Below, one piece after another: positions 1 to 9,055 of a stretch of 23,730 nucleotides of DNA. This DNA is from Glomus cerebriforme (lineage: Eukaryota > Glomeromycota > Glomeromycetes > Glomerales > Glomeraceae): NCBI GenBank assembly GCA_003550305.1, contig QKYT01000456.1, positions 73,904 through 97,633 of the forward strand, read 5' to 3'. Both the position numbers and the translations under genes were made by a program. The notes under the pieces are model-generated. The model searched no databases. It was not told where the DNA came from and saw nothing but the letters and a program-made list of their open reading frames with translations. Position 1 is the stretch's first letter. Each line of letters starts with the position of its first letter.

Positions 1-873
1 TTTATCATTGTACCATTTTTCTTGAGCTATTGCTAATAAATAAAATATTATATATTATAGTAAGTTCTAACAATAAAAAATTAAAAAACATATACCATTG
101 GCACTACGGTTAACTGATAAATAAAAATATGGACATTTTCCATTTTGTGGTCAATGATGAAGGAATTTTCTAATATCATAATTTGGATTAGCAATTCCAG
201 GAGGATTAAAAGGAAAAGAAATGTTTAAATCAAATTAGTTACCATCAATTTCTTCTTGATCATTTTTCTGTTGTCCTTTTTTAAAAAGAATTCCTTTTGG
301 AGTATCTACAAATTGGGATGCAAGTAAATTAATATGCTTCTCACCTCTTAATATATCCAACATACAAATCCAAAAGAAAACTCGCTTTAGTAAACTTAAA
401 GGAGTATTAGGATTTAAGACTTCATGGTTGATAATATTCCAGATCTCATCAGTTGATAATCCATCTGTAAACTTTGTCTTACCAACACCTTTCTTTTTCA
501 TATCTTTAAGAAGGCCATCAAAACGTGCATATAAATCTGAAAAATCAGTCTTATTATGCAAATTATATCTCCATCCTAGTTTGACATCTTGCAAGTGTTT
601 ACTAATTGCTGATAAAGCATTTTTTAAAGAAGTACGTAAATAATAACCACCCTTTTTCAGAATCACATTACAGAGAAATTGTGTAACTTGAAGTTCAATA
701 ATGTCCTTATCTTGGCTTTCTAAAGGATAGTTATATTGAACTTTATTTCTTCATTGGTTTATTATTCTGACACATTTTTCAGTATTAATGGTTGTATTTT
801 GAGAGACTCTTCCTTTGGCAAGAGATATAAGTTAATCAAGAGATGGTAAATAATTTCCTTTTGATTGTACCAT
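1..873 (-). pseudogene. Crypton/KIAA1958-like tyrosine recombinase, broken, 3' end cut by window
   Basis: One minus-strand frame runs from an ATG at 873 down to 96, with stops at 832-834, 751-753, 235-237 and 151-153. Between the stops the protein reads smoothly. The stretch GLSTDEIWNIINHEVLNPNT, then RVFFWICMLDILRGEKH, resembles the catalytic part of Crypton-type tyrosine recombinases (DUF3504/KIAA1958 group) that are common in arbuscular mycorrhizal fungi. The Arg of LRGEKH would be the first catalytic Arg; relatives usually read LRGGEH. After 96 a 63-bp GT-AG intron (95 down to 33) is likely, and the frame resumes as AIAQEKWYND to the window edge. The C-terminal catalytic His, Arg and Tyr lie outside the window. 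The GTG at 666 is no plausible fungal start. The family would cut and rejoin DNA; this copy cannot make a whole enzyme. The family is recalled from memory, not searched. Confidence 0.62.
33..95 (-). other. Predicted intron in recombinase pseudogene
   Basis: On the minus strand a GTATATG donor at 95 and a TTATTAG acceptor ending at 33 join two parts of the same frame (split codon G|CA). The length of 63 bp matches the short introns of the other genes in the window. Confidence 0.5.
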
Positions 874-1018
874 AATATTGAAAGGGAAAGCTATTTTAAA
901 AAAGGTATAAGAAAATGTTGAAAAGGAAGGAAAAAATGAGGAAATGTTGAAAGGAAAAAAAAAATTATGAAAAAAAAGTTTAATAAAAGTCTAATAAAGG
1001 CTAAGTCCGATAAAACAA

Positions 1019-1181
1019 TTACTTAGCACTACGTGACCTTGTAACTGCGGCACTATCGTGCCTTATATGTATTTACATAAGAATATGATCAGTGAAATTT
1101 GCTGAGCTATGCTCAGCAAATTTCACCAATCATATTGCTTATTGTAAATACAACAATTACTTGGCACTTTGTGCCAAGTAA
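1019..1181. mobile_element. 163-bp foldback MITE-like element
   Basis: The left end TTACTTAGCAC (1019-1029) faces TTACTTGGCAC read on the minus strand from 1181. The two halves stay complementary to the centre with a few mismatches: 1069-1107 pairs with 1111-1151, and the inner 16-bp arms 1092-1107 and 1111-1126 are perfect around a TAT loop. Two nested hairpins lie in the arms, GGCAC-TATC-GTGCC (1049-1062) and a perfect 11-bp arm hairpin at 1157-1181 with loop TTT. There is no ORF. This is the shape of a non-autonomous foldback transposon. I see no clear target-site duplication, so the exact ends are uncertain. Confidence 0.65.
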
Positions 1182-1643
1182 CTATTAATTATTAAGTTTA
1201 TAATTTAAATTTTTATTATAAATAACATGTATTAAAAAATTGTATTATAATAATTAGAAAAATATTGATATATAATTTTTAAGTAAAATTAGATTTTTAA
1301 AATAATAATATCAATAAAAGATAAATCTTTTTTTTATGTAAAAAAAGAGATATTAAATACTATAGCTCATAATATATATAAAATTTAAAATTTAAAGTTA
1401 GAATTTTGATAAATTACCAAATATTCAAATAAACATATTTTAAAATCAAACAAAAATAGAAATAAAAATTTATTTTTAAAAAAAATTCAGAAAATTGGAA
1501 ATTTACTATTAAATATCTTTATTTTACTTAAAAAAAAAATAAAGAAAAAAGAAAAACAGGTAATTAACTAAATTAATAATCACTTTAAAAAGCAAGGTAA
1601 AAAAAAATGTAAATTAAATAAAAATCATAACTTTTAAAAAGAA
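1182..1643. other. AT-rich intergenic stretch, no feature seen
   Basis: Very AT-rich with many homopolymer A and T runs. No ORF, RNA gene or repeat could be supported. It probably includes the 3' flank of the kinase gene on the minus strand. Confidence 0.5.
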
Positions 1644-1749
1644 TTAATCAAGTTCCTTAAAAATATATTCTATATTTATTACAAATTGAAAAATTATATT
1701 AGATTATTATAATAATAATAAAAAGAATAATTTATGTAAAATACTTACC
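1644..1749 (-). pseudogene. Fossil terminal exon(s) beyond the kinase stop
   Basis: Past the present TGA (1773-1775) the minus strand still carries a good donor, G|GTAAGT at 1749/1748. A 79-bp intron follows (1748-1670) with acceptor ATATAG, and then a short exon, 1669-1644, reading EYIFKELD and ending in TAA. The same phase-1 junction (exon ending in G) joins all the upstream tail exons. In the +1 frame the end of the preceding exon reads NFDYPCNN and flows into this exon. This is best explained as the former C-terminus, cut off by a one-base loss near 1773. It could still be used if the base is an assembly error. Confidence 0.45.
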
Positions 1750-1772
1750 ATTATTGCAAGGATAATCAAAAT

Positions 1773-3603
1773 TCAATCAATATCTAATTCAATTTCTATT
1801 GTAAGGTAATCTAAAGAAATATATACTGTAAATATATGATTAGATTATAAAGCAAAAATATAATGTAATAGAATATATTTTACCATTATTTTCATTTTTA
1901 GATGATTTTTTTCTTTTAATATTTTGACCTAAAAATATTTTAATTAATATATAATCTAATAACAATAATTACAAATAAAATTTAATAATATCATACCATT
2001 ATCATTGTCCAAATTGTTTTCAAATTTTCTTTTACCTTTAAAAAAAAATAACATTATTAATAACAAAAAGGCAAACATAAAGTTATCATGTTTTAAATAA
2101 ATACAGTAATTACCAGCATTAATTGACATATTATTTTTCGGATAATAATAAAATGGATCTGATTCATCTGAATAATTAACGTTAATATTATAAAATAAAA
2201 ATATTATGATTACAAGTACATGTAAACAAGATAATGTTACCAGATTCTAAATTAATAGATCGACTTCTTGAAGATCTTGAGGATATTGCAGATTGAATCA
2301 TATCACTTAAAGGTCTACTCTTGTATATAGCACCCGGATTATTTGTTTTTACAGGTCCAATATCTGGTGACGGTATAATTGGAGTGGGATTAGAATATTT
2401 TTTACTTTCCGCCGCAGCTATTTGATGAATTTTGTAAGATATGTCAAAAGGTATTGGTCTTTTCTCTGGATCAGAATGCCAACATTCTTTCATCAATTCA
2501 ATATAACCTTCAGGCGCATTTGTAACAATTGGTGGTCGTAAACCATCAAGAATTTCAATAATAAGATCTGTATCATGATCTCGATCCCAAAAAGGTCTTC
2601 TGCCTGTCATAAACTCCCACATAACCATTCCAAAACTATATACATCTGAAGCTTTTGTATATTTTTGTCTTTGAAAAATTTCTGGTGCCATATAAGGTAT
2701 AATTCCATAAATCTCATCACTATCATCATTTGTAGATTCAGTTGTGGATTTACTTATGCCCAGATCACCTATACGTACATTTTCATCACTTTCAAAAAAA
2801 ATATTTCCGCTATGAAAATCTCTATGAATAATATTTACACCATGTAAATTAATAAGTCCATTATTTGTCTCTTTTAAGTTATAAAGTTTAGTATCCCAAG
2901 TAAGATTATAAAAATCTTTAGTTATATGATGTATCAAATCACTTTCTTCATAATATGGCATAATAATCATGAAATCTTGAGAATTAGAATCTTGAGTAAT
3001 TCCAAAATATTCACTAACACATTTCATTCCACTAACAAAATTTTCTGTAAAAAGAACGCTATGATGGTCTTTCCATTTCGAAGAAAATCTATAAAATTTC
3101 TTAAGCTAAAATAAAGTAAGTTTATAAATTTAACCAAGATTTGTTAATTATACTATTAGAATATTTATAATTGTACGTACCTCATTCAACTCCTTAGATG
3201 TGATATTTTTAGAACTATTAAGTTTTTTGAGAACAACTGTATAATTAGGTTTGCGACTTTTTTCCCGATAATTAACTGGGCCATCAATCCAAGTAGCTTT
3301 ATAAATTTTACTAAATCCGCCTTCAGCAATAAATTTTACATCTTCAAATTCTTCATAAGGAACAAATTCCAATTTTCCTTCATTTTTAACAAGTTTAAAT
3401 TGTGTATATCTGATAAAATCATCAATAATTTTGTTTCCACTTTTGTTTTGTTTATATATTTTCTTTATTAAACAAAATTGACAAATCTGTTGACTTTCAT
3501 CTAAAGTTATTATTCTTTTATTACATTCATTACATTTATTATGTACCTTTCTTTTGCATTTTGGTTTAACTGTAGTCTTCTTACAATTTGTTAATTGGTT
3601 CAT
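1773..3603 (-). CDS. Protein kinase with N-terminal CxxC pairs and mini-exon tail
   Basis: Likely a cytosolic/nuclear signalling kinase of the kind expanded in arbuscular mycorrhizal fungi. Six exons on the minus strand: 3603-3181, 3105-2241, 2167-2114, 2035-1997, 1928-1884 and 1810-1773. All introns are GT-AG, 68-78 bp. The product is 487 residues. The start is the ATG at 3603. Residues 24-44 hold two CxxC pairs (C24/C27, C41/C44), possibly a small zinc ribbon. The kinase domain covers about 85-375: a loose glycine loop AEGGFSKIY (93-101), Lys126 in VVLKK, HRDFHSGN (235-242, catalytic Asp237), DLG (255-257), APE (281-283), DVYSFG (295-300), and CW...RP with Arg357. All catalytic residues are present, so it should be active. 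The tail (430-487) is Asn/Lys-rich with basic clusters KRK and KRKK. The second-exon start was set by the TTTTAG acceptor at 3108-3106, which adds 26 residues before Met168. The substrate is unknown. Exon calls are inferred without transcript data. Confidence 0.85.
1811..2240 (-). other. Run of four phase-1 introns separating kinase tail mini-exons
   Basis: Introns 2240-2168 (73 bp), 2113-2036 (78 bp), 1996-1929 (68 bp) and 1883-1811 (73 bp) all interrupt a codon after its first base, a G. Each starts with GT and ends in AG. The internal exons between them are 54, 39 and 45 bp, all multiples of three, so any can be skipped without a frameshift. Confidence 0.7.
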
Positions 3604-3626
3604 GGTTAATAAAATTTATAAAAAAA

Positions 3627-3636
3627 GGGGGGGGGG
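3627..3636. repeat. Poly-G/poly-C run upstream of kinase ATG
   Basis: Ten G in a row, preceded by a run of A, sit about 24 bp upstream of the kinase start (poly-C then poly-T on the coding strand). Such a GC run is rare in this AT-rich window. A role in transcription start is possible but not shown. Confidence 0.6.
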
Positions 3637-3660
3637 TCGTTTAACACTTTAAATATTTAT

Positions 3661-3879
3661 TTAAGCTGTATGACGAGCATAAGAAAATCCTATGCGCAAA
3701 TATGATTCTAGATGGAAATAAAAACGTGCGATCCAACGTAGGATAATACAAATTAAGACATACAGTATCACCATTTGAGCCAATGTAAATTTTACATGGT
3801 ATACGAGAAGATTCTTGGTATCACCTGTGCGCAGTGATGTGATGGTCAGTAAAATATCTTGGATTTGAGCATTGTCCAA
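3661..3879 (-). CDS. Small ORF of unknown function with one membrane-like segment
   Basis: I do not recognise this reading frame of 72 codons. Its first codon is TTG, and the nearest upstream in-frame codons reach a TAA at 3892-3894, so there is no ATG start in the frame. The protein has a hydrophobic stretch around residues 34-48 (AQMVILYVLICIILR) that could span a membrane, followed by a basic Trp/Arg/Tyr-rich part, and ends FSYARHTA. Base composition is less AT-rich than its surroundings, and the frame lies 58 bp upstream of the kinase gene on the same strand. It may be an exon of a spliced gene (an AG acceptor could sit at 3889-3890), a fragment of a mobile element, or chance. Confidence 0.25.
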   Translation of the reverse strand: MDNAQIQDILLTITSLRTGDTKNLLVYHVKFTLAQMVILYVLICIILRWIARFYFHLESYLRIGFSYARHTA

Positions 3880-3948
3880 TGTCCTAACTAGTTAATAGAT
3901 TAAAAAGTCTGATATATTATATGTACTGTATGTCCGAAATGTTCAAGG

Positions 3949-3965
3949 ACTGGGACTGTCCCAGT
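3949..3965. repeat. Perfect short hairpin ACTGGGAC-T-GTCCCAGT
   Basis: Eight-base perfect arms around one T, in otherwise unstructured AT-rich DNA. TACTGTA and TACAGTA motifs stand about 20 bp to the left and 100 bp to the right, which hints at a small inverted-repeat element, but the arms do not match beyond those seven bases. Confidence 0.4.
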
Positions 3966-4474
3966 TTGTCCAATTCAAGTCACAACAAATTCCCTGGCGT
4001 ATGTAAATCTAGCGTTTAAAAAAAATTGTTATATATATACTGTAAAAACTAAAGTTGAAATTATATGTACAGTAAAGAATTTTTTTCTTTTTTTTTTTAG
4101 TATCAAAAATAAATAAAAAAAAATATCAAACTTCTTTATTTAATAATAATGATTGTAGGAAGAAACAAACACATTACATTTATTACAAGGAAATTAATCA
4201 ATTAACTAAATTTTTTATGATCTAGTTTTAAGTTTTTAAATTTTTTTTAAAACAGATCAAAATCTAAACCAATGAATTACGTATTAAAAAAAAAATACTT
4301 CCATCCCACAATTGAATATAATTTTTTAAAAAAAATACCACTTTCAAAAACTATGATGCCATGAAAAAAAAGTAGCTGTCAGCGAGAAGATGCAGGGTTA
4401 ACAATAAGAATATTTGGTTGAAACATAGTAATTCAATGGACTACTATTTGGAACAAATGTTCTTTATATATTTA
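3966..4474. other. AT-rich intergenic stretch, no gene seen
   Basis: Short A and T runs and stop-rich frames on both strands. No coding or RNA feature could be supported. Confidence 0.5.
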
Positions 4475-4614
4475 AACCCTAATATGGAATATAGTAGTAC
4501 AAAACCAACTTTCTTTACCAAAATTAATGATAATTCATCTACCAGAATTAATGAATAATTTCACACTACCCTTTTTCTATTTTAACCCTAATATGGAATA
4601 TGGTAGTACAAAAC
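4475..4614 (+). repeat. Pair of ~31-bp direct repeats
   Basis: The sequence starting AACCCTAATATGGAATAT at 4475-4505 recurs at 4584-4614 with one substitution and continues TAGTACAAAAC in both. Between them a shorter phrase, CCAAAATTAATGA / CCAGAATTAATGA, also occurs twice (about 4518 and 4541). This looks like a local duplication of about 110 bp that has partly decayed. Confidence 0.6.
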
Positions 4615-6665
4615 TTAGACAATAGATATAAATGTTTTGAGACAAATATACTTGTCAAGATTATAATTTACCCCATGTGTCCAAATTGTCCTCCGAAGAC
4701 GACTCTCTTTGAGAGTTCGATATCCAATCATGTGACTATGAACTATAACATATAACAGATAATAAACTAATAAATTAAACATGATGAGTCATAGTTATAC
4801 TTTACGCGTGAAAATTTCAATAATGACCCATAATTTTTTTTCTCAGTATTCAAAATGAGTCAAAATCCGTAACTTTACACATTGTTAAGTCTACCTTAAC
4901 CCTGCAGCTTGAGGTTATAAGTGAAAGATAAGATTATGAAATCAAAGGAACTAGAAGCACATGGTTAACATGGGTTTCGTTCAAATATGATGCAAAGTAC
5001 AATGACTACGTATTGGTGTTTTTAGGGATTTCCTGTATTATTAAAAATCCACACAGTATCAAGTTTTCCGAGGTTATGATGAAAATGATAAGAAAAAAAA
5101 AGGGTTTGGAGGTTATCCTACTTATATTTCTTTTCTAGTTATATCAACTATATCTAATTGTCTATACATTCATTCCCACATATATAAATCATACAAAAAT
5201 CAAACAGAATATATAATAAAAAAGTATTAACAGGTAAATTATAAATGAGAATAACTTTTTCATTCATATTTTTAATATTTATTTATAAAATCCCACAAAA
5301 ATACATGCATTGATTCATTATTTTATTGCGCAAAATAGGGTACATAATCATTTTGTATTTAACGGATCGCAAAGATTTTTGCACTCTTTTATTATATTAA
5401 AAATGTACAGATCTGAATTTAAATTTATTTGTAGTAAATAAAATCTTGAATGATGAAAAATACTATACGTATGATATGGTAATACATTCTCAAATTATTA
5501 AATTATTTGAAAGTTAGATACTTATTTAATTATAGTTTAATAATTTTTTAAATGCTGATTCCTTTTTCCCATCAGATAAAGATGCTGATTGTCAGATATT
5601 TATTATGCGTGAATTTAGATGAAATTATACGAGAAATCATACAAAATAGTTGAGTATACAGCAAAGCTCCAATTAAGTTAATAAACTATTTAATCTATTT
5701 TGTATATAAAAATTAAATAATATCAATCTTATAGACTATATCATGATAATAACTTGAGAATTTAATGTAAGATAATCAATGAAAAGAGATCAAATTCTGA
5801 TATTAAATCTCTACGTATTAAGATCGAAATTAATACTAAGAGCAAAGTTTACGATACCCGATCATTTAATTATATCTTGTCAGAAATAATATATTTTGTG
5901 GGTTGACCCGTTTTTTTGAAGTCGTAAGTATATGTGTTACATCCGAGACACATCTTTCAAAGCATTTTTATTTTATCAGACTGATCTATTATAAAAAGAA
6001 GATAATAAATTATTTTCTTATCATTTTTAAAGATTTAATTATTATTTTACTGCTACAATCTGCTAAAAATATCTTATGTGAACTTTTCTCGGCAAAAGAT
6101 TAATATTTAAACTATGAACAACGAGAGTTTGGGGTTTATTAGATGCTGGCCACGTTGTAAGGTCAAGAAGGATACATTTTTACCACGTGATTTAATGAAT
6201 TTATTTTTCTTTGCTGGTGTGAGTAGTAGAAATTAAAAAAAAAAGTTTAATAAAATTTTTTTATTCATCTTGTCTATATTTTATATTAGCGGAGTTTAAT
6301 AAAGTATAAATAAATCATTTTAATTAATTTTTCTTTATTTACTTCGTGAAAAATATTAGATAATTTTTTCTATATATTAAACTAATATTTTTAACTCCTT
6401 GTTAAACAAAATTATAAATAAATTCAATTTGTGTGTTGCTAATCCTAATTTGATTTAAAAGCTTTTGGACTCAGACACAGTTAAACGAAATTAAAAATTG
6501 ACCAAGAATGAATTCCTTCTTGTTACAACTGATTATTATGTATTTTAGGATCTGTCAATCGAAAAATCGTTTATGCAAAATCAAGAAATTAATAATATTT
6601 GAATTGACATTAAAATATATTCAGCTGATTTATATTGTGAATTGTGTGCGTGAAAAGCATTGTGA
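4615..6665. other. Two-kilobase gene-free stretch
   Basis: No convincing gene. An ORF at 5903-6103 of 66 codons has no recognisable motif and holds a good donor (GTAAGTATATG near 5926), so it is more likely chance. A short phrase near 4975-5020, FKYDAKYNDYVLV, resembles AKYNDYINKI in the open segment at 6666-6824 and could be debris from a related sequence; the match is too short to rely on. Confidence 0.4.
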
Positions 6666-6824
6666 CATGCTGGTCGCACTTACATAACTCCTTTTGGAAA
6701 AGAAAAGTCCAAAGTACTAATCAAAATTTGTGATAATTTTCATCGTTATTCCTTTTACTTTGAATTCTGGGTACGATCAAAAGATCCAGCCAAATATAAT
6801 GATTACATTAACAAAATTATATGA
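6666..6824 (+). pseudogene. Coding-like remnant of unknown family
   Basis: Fifty-two open codons between two TGA stops, starting HAGRTYITPFGKEKSKV and passing through FYFEFWVRSKDPAKYNDY. The mix of charged and aromatic residues is unlike translated AT-rich noise in this region. It has no ATG and no recognised domain. It may be a lone exon or a decayed gene. The kinase relic that begins about 400 bp downstream on the same strand could once have been part of the same gene, but I see no link between them. Confidence 0.25.
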
Positions 6825-7229
6825 TTGTGGATTCTTTCAGACAGCCTCTGAAAACAAAGAACACGAAATTTAGGATACATTGGATAATGATTGATTATTA
6901 TTTCTGATAAATTTTCATATGAAACGATCAGGCAAAATTTATTAGTATCAATGTCTCATTATATGATCAATAATAATAACATCGAGAATTAGTCTATAAT
7001 GTGTAAATTGTCCACGAGGTGTTCAAACAGATTATTCTTGATCGATACTATATAATTTTAAATTTGAATCTATAGGTAATACCAACAATTAATCGACATT
7101 ATCTACTGATGATACCAATTAAACAAATGTGAAAAGCATTATTAAAGGTTATTCATTGATTTCAATCATGTTTAAATTGAAATTTACTTTTTTTCATTTT
7201 ATATTCAAATCAATTTACCTTTTCATACA
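6825..7229. other. Intergenic stretch, no feature seen
   Basis: Stop-rich in all frames. It may contain further decayed sequence of the kinase relic that follows, but no motif could be identified. Confidence 0.4.
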
Positions 7230-7510
7230 CAATTAATCGTCATGTCCACCGGGATTTGATATTTCACAAGGATTATCAATCGAAGAGAATGTCAGTGGCT
7301 CATTTGGACTAAAGGATAAAAGGAAAGAAAAATTGGATATATTAAAAAGTTTATTAGCTTAATTAAAAAAAACAAACTAATACTTTACCAGAAAAATCGA
7401 TTGGTCTTCACAGGAAATGCCAAATGATGGTGGTTTACGTAAGATATATTCGAGCACGTGCGATATCTAATATTTGAAACTGGAATGACCTTTCATAAGC
7501 AAGTTGTAAG
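7230..7510 (+). pseudogene. Decayed protein kinase fragment
   Basis: The codons at 7241-7258 read HVHRDL, the catalytic-loop signature. About 11 codons later comes DYQSKRMSVA followed by HLD. One added T and a C-to-G change would give DFG at 7301-7308. A plausible intron then ends at TTTACCAG (7391). Downstream, GATATATTC (about 7443) and the frame reading IFETGMTFHKQ (7472-7504) sit where active kinases have DIYSxG...WExxTGxxPF. The Gly loop, the VAIK Lys and the C-lobe end were not found. The fragment is heavily mutated and dead. Identification rests on spaced short motifs, so confidence is moderate. Confidence 0.45.
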
Positions 7511-8899
7511 TTTCTCAGCACACAATTCCATAGTTTTCATGTTGCCGCATAAATCAGGTAATGAGCATTGTCTTTAATATAATCATACAAGCTAATTTTT
7601 TATTTCTAAGAATATGTTCCCATCATTTAACGATAGATCAATGACAAATTGAGAAATGACTTAGTATCTTTGTTAGAGGATGCTTTGTCTCAAGAAAGGG
7701 ATAGGATAAATATACAGATTACTGTATATTCTGACTAATTATAGAAAGCCAAATGTTATCTGCCGATATGTTAAATCCAAATGGAGATATAAATATTAGA
7801 TTCATTAGTTAATTGTATTTTTACAATCATTGCAATTAACTTACCATGGAATAAAAGTATTTCCGGGAAATTCGGAAAAAAGGGCACGGGAAAAGTGGAG
7901 TGAATTTACAAAATTGGAAGCTATAAAATATTATTTTGGAAACTAGTAATTATTAATTCCTAATTTTTTTTCGTTTAACACTGGTAACAAGTTTATCTAG
8001 CTTGTTTGTCTATATATATATTGTTTATGTTGAACGTTATCTAATTTTGAATTATTGAACTTTGGAACATCAGTTTCTTTCAAAAATATCATCATCATTA
8101 TAGTAAAATGAGCAGTTCTATTATATATGCTTTTAAAAGCCGGAATCTAGCGTTCCAAGGAGAAAAAAACTTTTAATTACAGTGACGTACAGTATTATAT
8201 CATTAAACCTTTAATTCTTTAGTCAAATGGTGTAACATTTAATCCTTAAACGGTACTGGACCATTTTTTGTTTTTTTCCAGAATAAGCAGTCGACCTACA
8301 AAAATATTTCCTTAAATTTATTAGTGATAAATCTGCTGCGGCTTTGCAAATTCTCAATATTTTACTAGTCATAAGTTTTATTCACATATAATAGAAGTAA
8401 ATGTCTTTATTTTCAAACCAAATTTTTTTAGTCAAATTTTTTTAGAACCTCCATTTCTGGTAGTATACACCGATTAAACTTATTTATATACAGTATAAAG
8501 AACCATTTAATAATAAGAATAACATTTGAAATGTTCAAAAACTATTTTAAGATCAAACATTTTAATATTAATAATGGATGACAAATAGCGCTTTTCGTAC
8601 AAAAACGTGTCCCAGAATAAAAGCGAACGTGATAAATTAACCTATTCATCTGATGGTTAATTAAAAATGTAAAAAGAATAACTGAAAAATAAATCATTTG
8701 AGACTGGGTCACTGAAAATCATCACAATCAGCCTGGATTCAATAAAGTAATGATCCTTAAGTGAAACGAATATATAAACGAGTTTTATTAAAGAATTTAA
8801 TATTTTATAAAGTAGCAAAAATCTTATCTTTATTCGCTATATATTGTTAAAATAATTTACATTTTATTTTATTTCACATTACATTAAAACTAATATTTT
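7511..8899. other. Gene-free AT-rich stretch
   Basis: No open frame with coding character on either strand and no clear repeat. It includes TACAGTA-type motifs (about 8187, 8490) but no paired arms. Confidence 0.5.
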
Positions 8900-8974
8900 G
8901 TCAGGAAATGATTGTCAGGTCGATGAAATGACCGTCCGTCTGGGAAACGTCTGTCTGGGAAATAATTGTCGGGT
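8900..8974 (+). repeat. Short degenerate direct repeats (GTCTGGGAAA type)
   Basis: GTC(TG/A)GGAAA occurs at 8900, 8938 and 8953. The longer unit at 8900-8920, ending in ATTGTCAGGT, recurs at 8953-8974, ending in ATTGTCGGGT. It is less AT-rich than its surroundings. It may be a clustered protein-binding site or a decayed minisatellite. An overlapping minus-strand ORF (8901-9224) is translated repeat and purine tract, not a convincing gene. Confidence 0.45.
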
Positions 8975-9007
8975 AAGTGAACGGGTCTCCTTCATTTATT
9001 ACAGTAC

Positions 9008-9055
9008 AAAAAATAAAATAAAAATGAAAATGGAAACGAAAACGAAAATGAAATA
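9008..9055 (+). repeat. Purine-rich GAAAAT/GAAAAC hexamer run
   Basis: A strand-asymmetric run of A-rich units (AAAATAAAATAAAAATGAAAA and onward, alternating GAAAAT, GAAACG and GAAAAC). Simple-sequence DNA; it creates the Phe/His-rich shadow protein on the minus strand. Confidence 0.6.

Noticed and set aside
428..643. Plus-strand ORF of 71 codons
   Set aside because: Antisense shadow of the recombinase relic; no motif of its own.
2665..3114. Two plus-strand ORFs (2665-2847, 2926-3114)
   Set aside because: Antisense to the kinase catalytic domain, whose motifs are clear on the minus strand.
3920..4076. Small TACTGTA...TACAGTA inverted-repeat element
   Set aside because: Arms match for only about seven bases, a level expected by chance in AT-rich DNA.
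4700..4730. Possible tRNA T-arm (GAGAGTTCGA)
   Set aside because: No acceptor stem, D-arm or anticodon arm can be built around it.
5903..6103. ORF of 66 codons rich in Ile, Leu and Phe
   Set aside because: AT-rich chance frame without motif; contains a splice-like donor but no partner exon was found.
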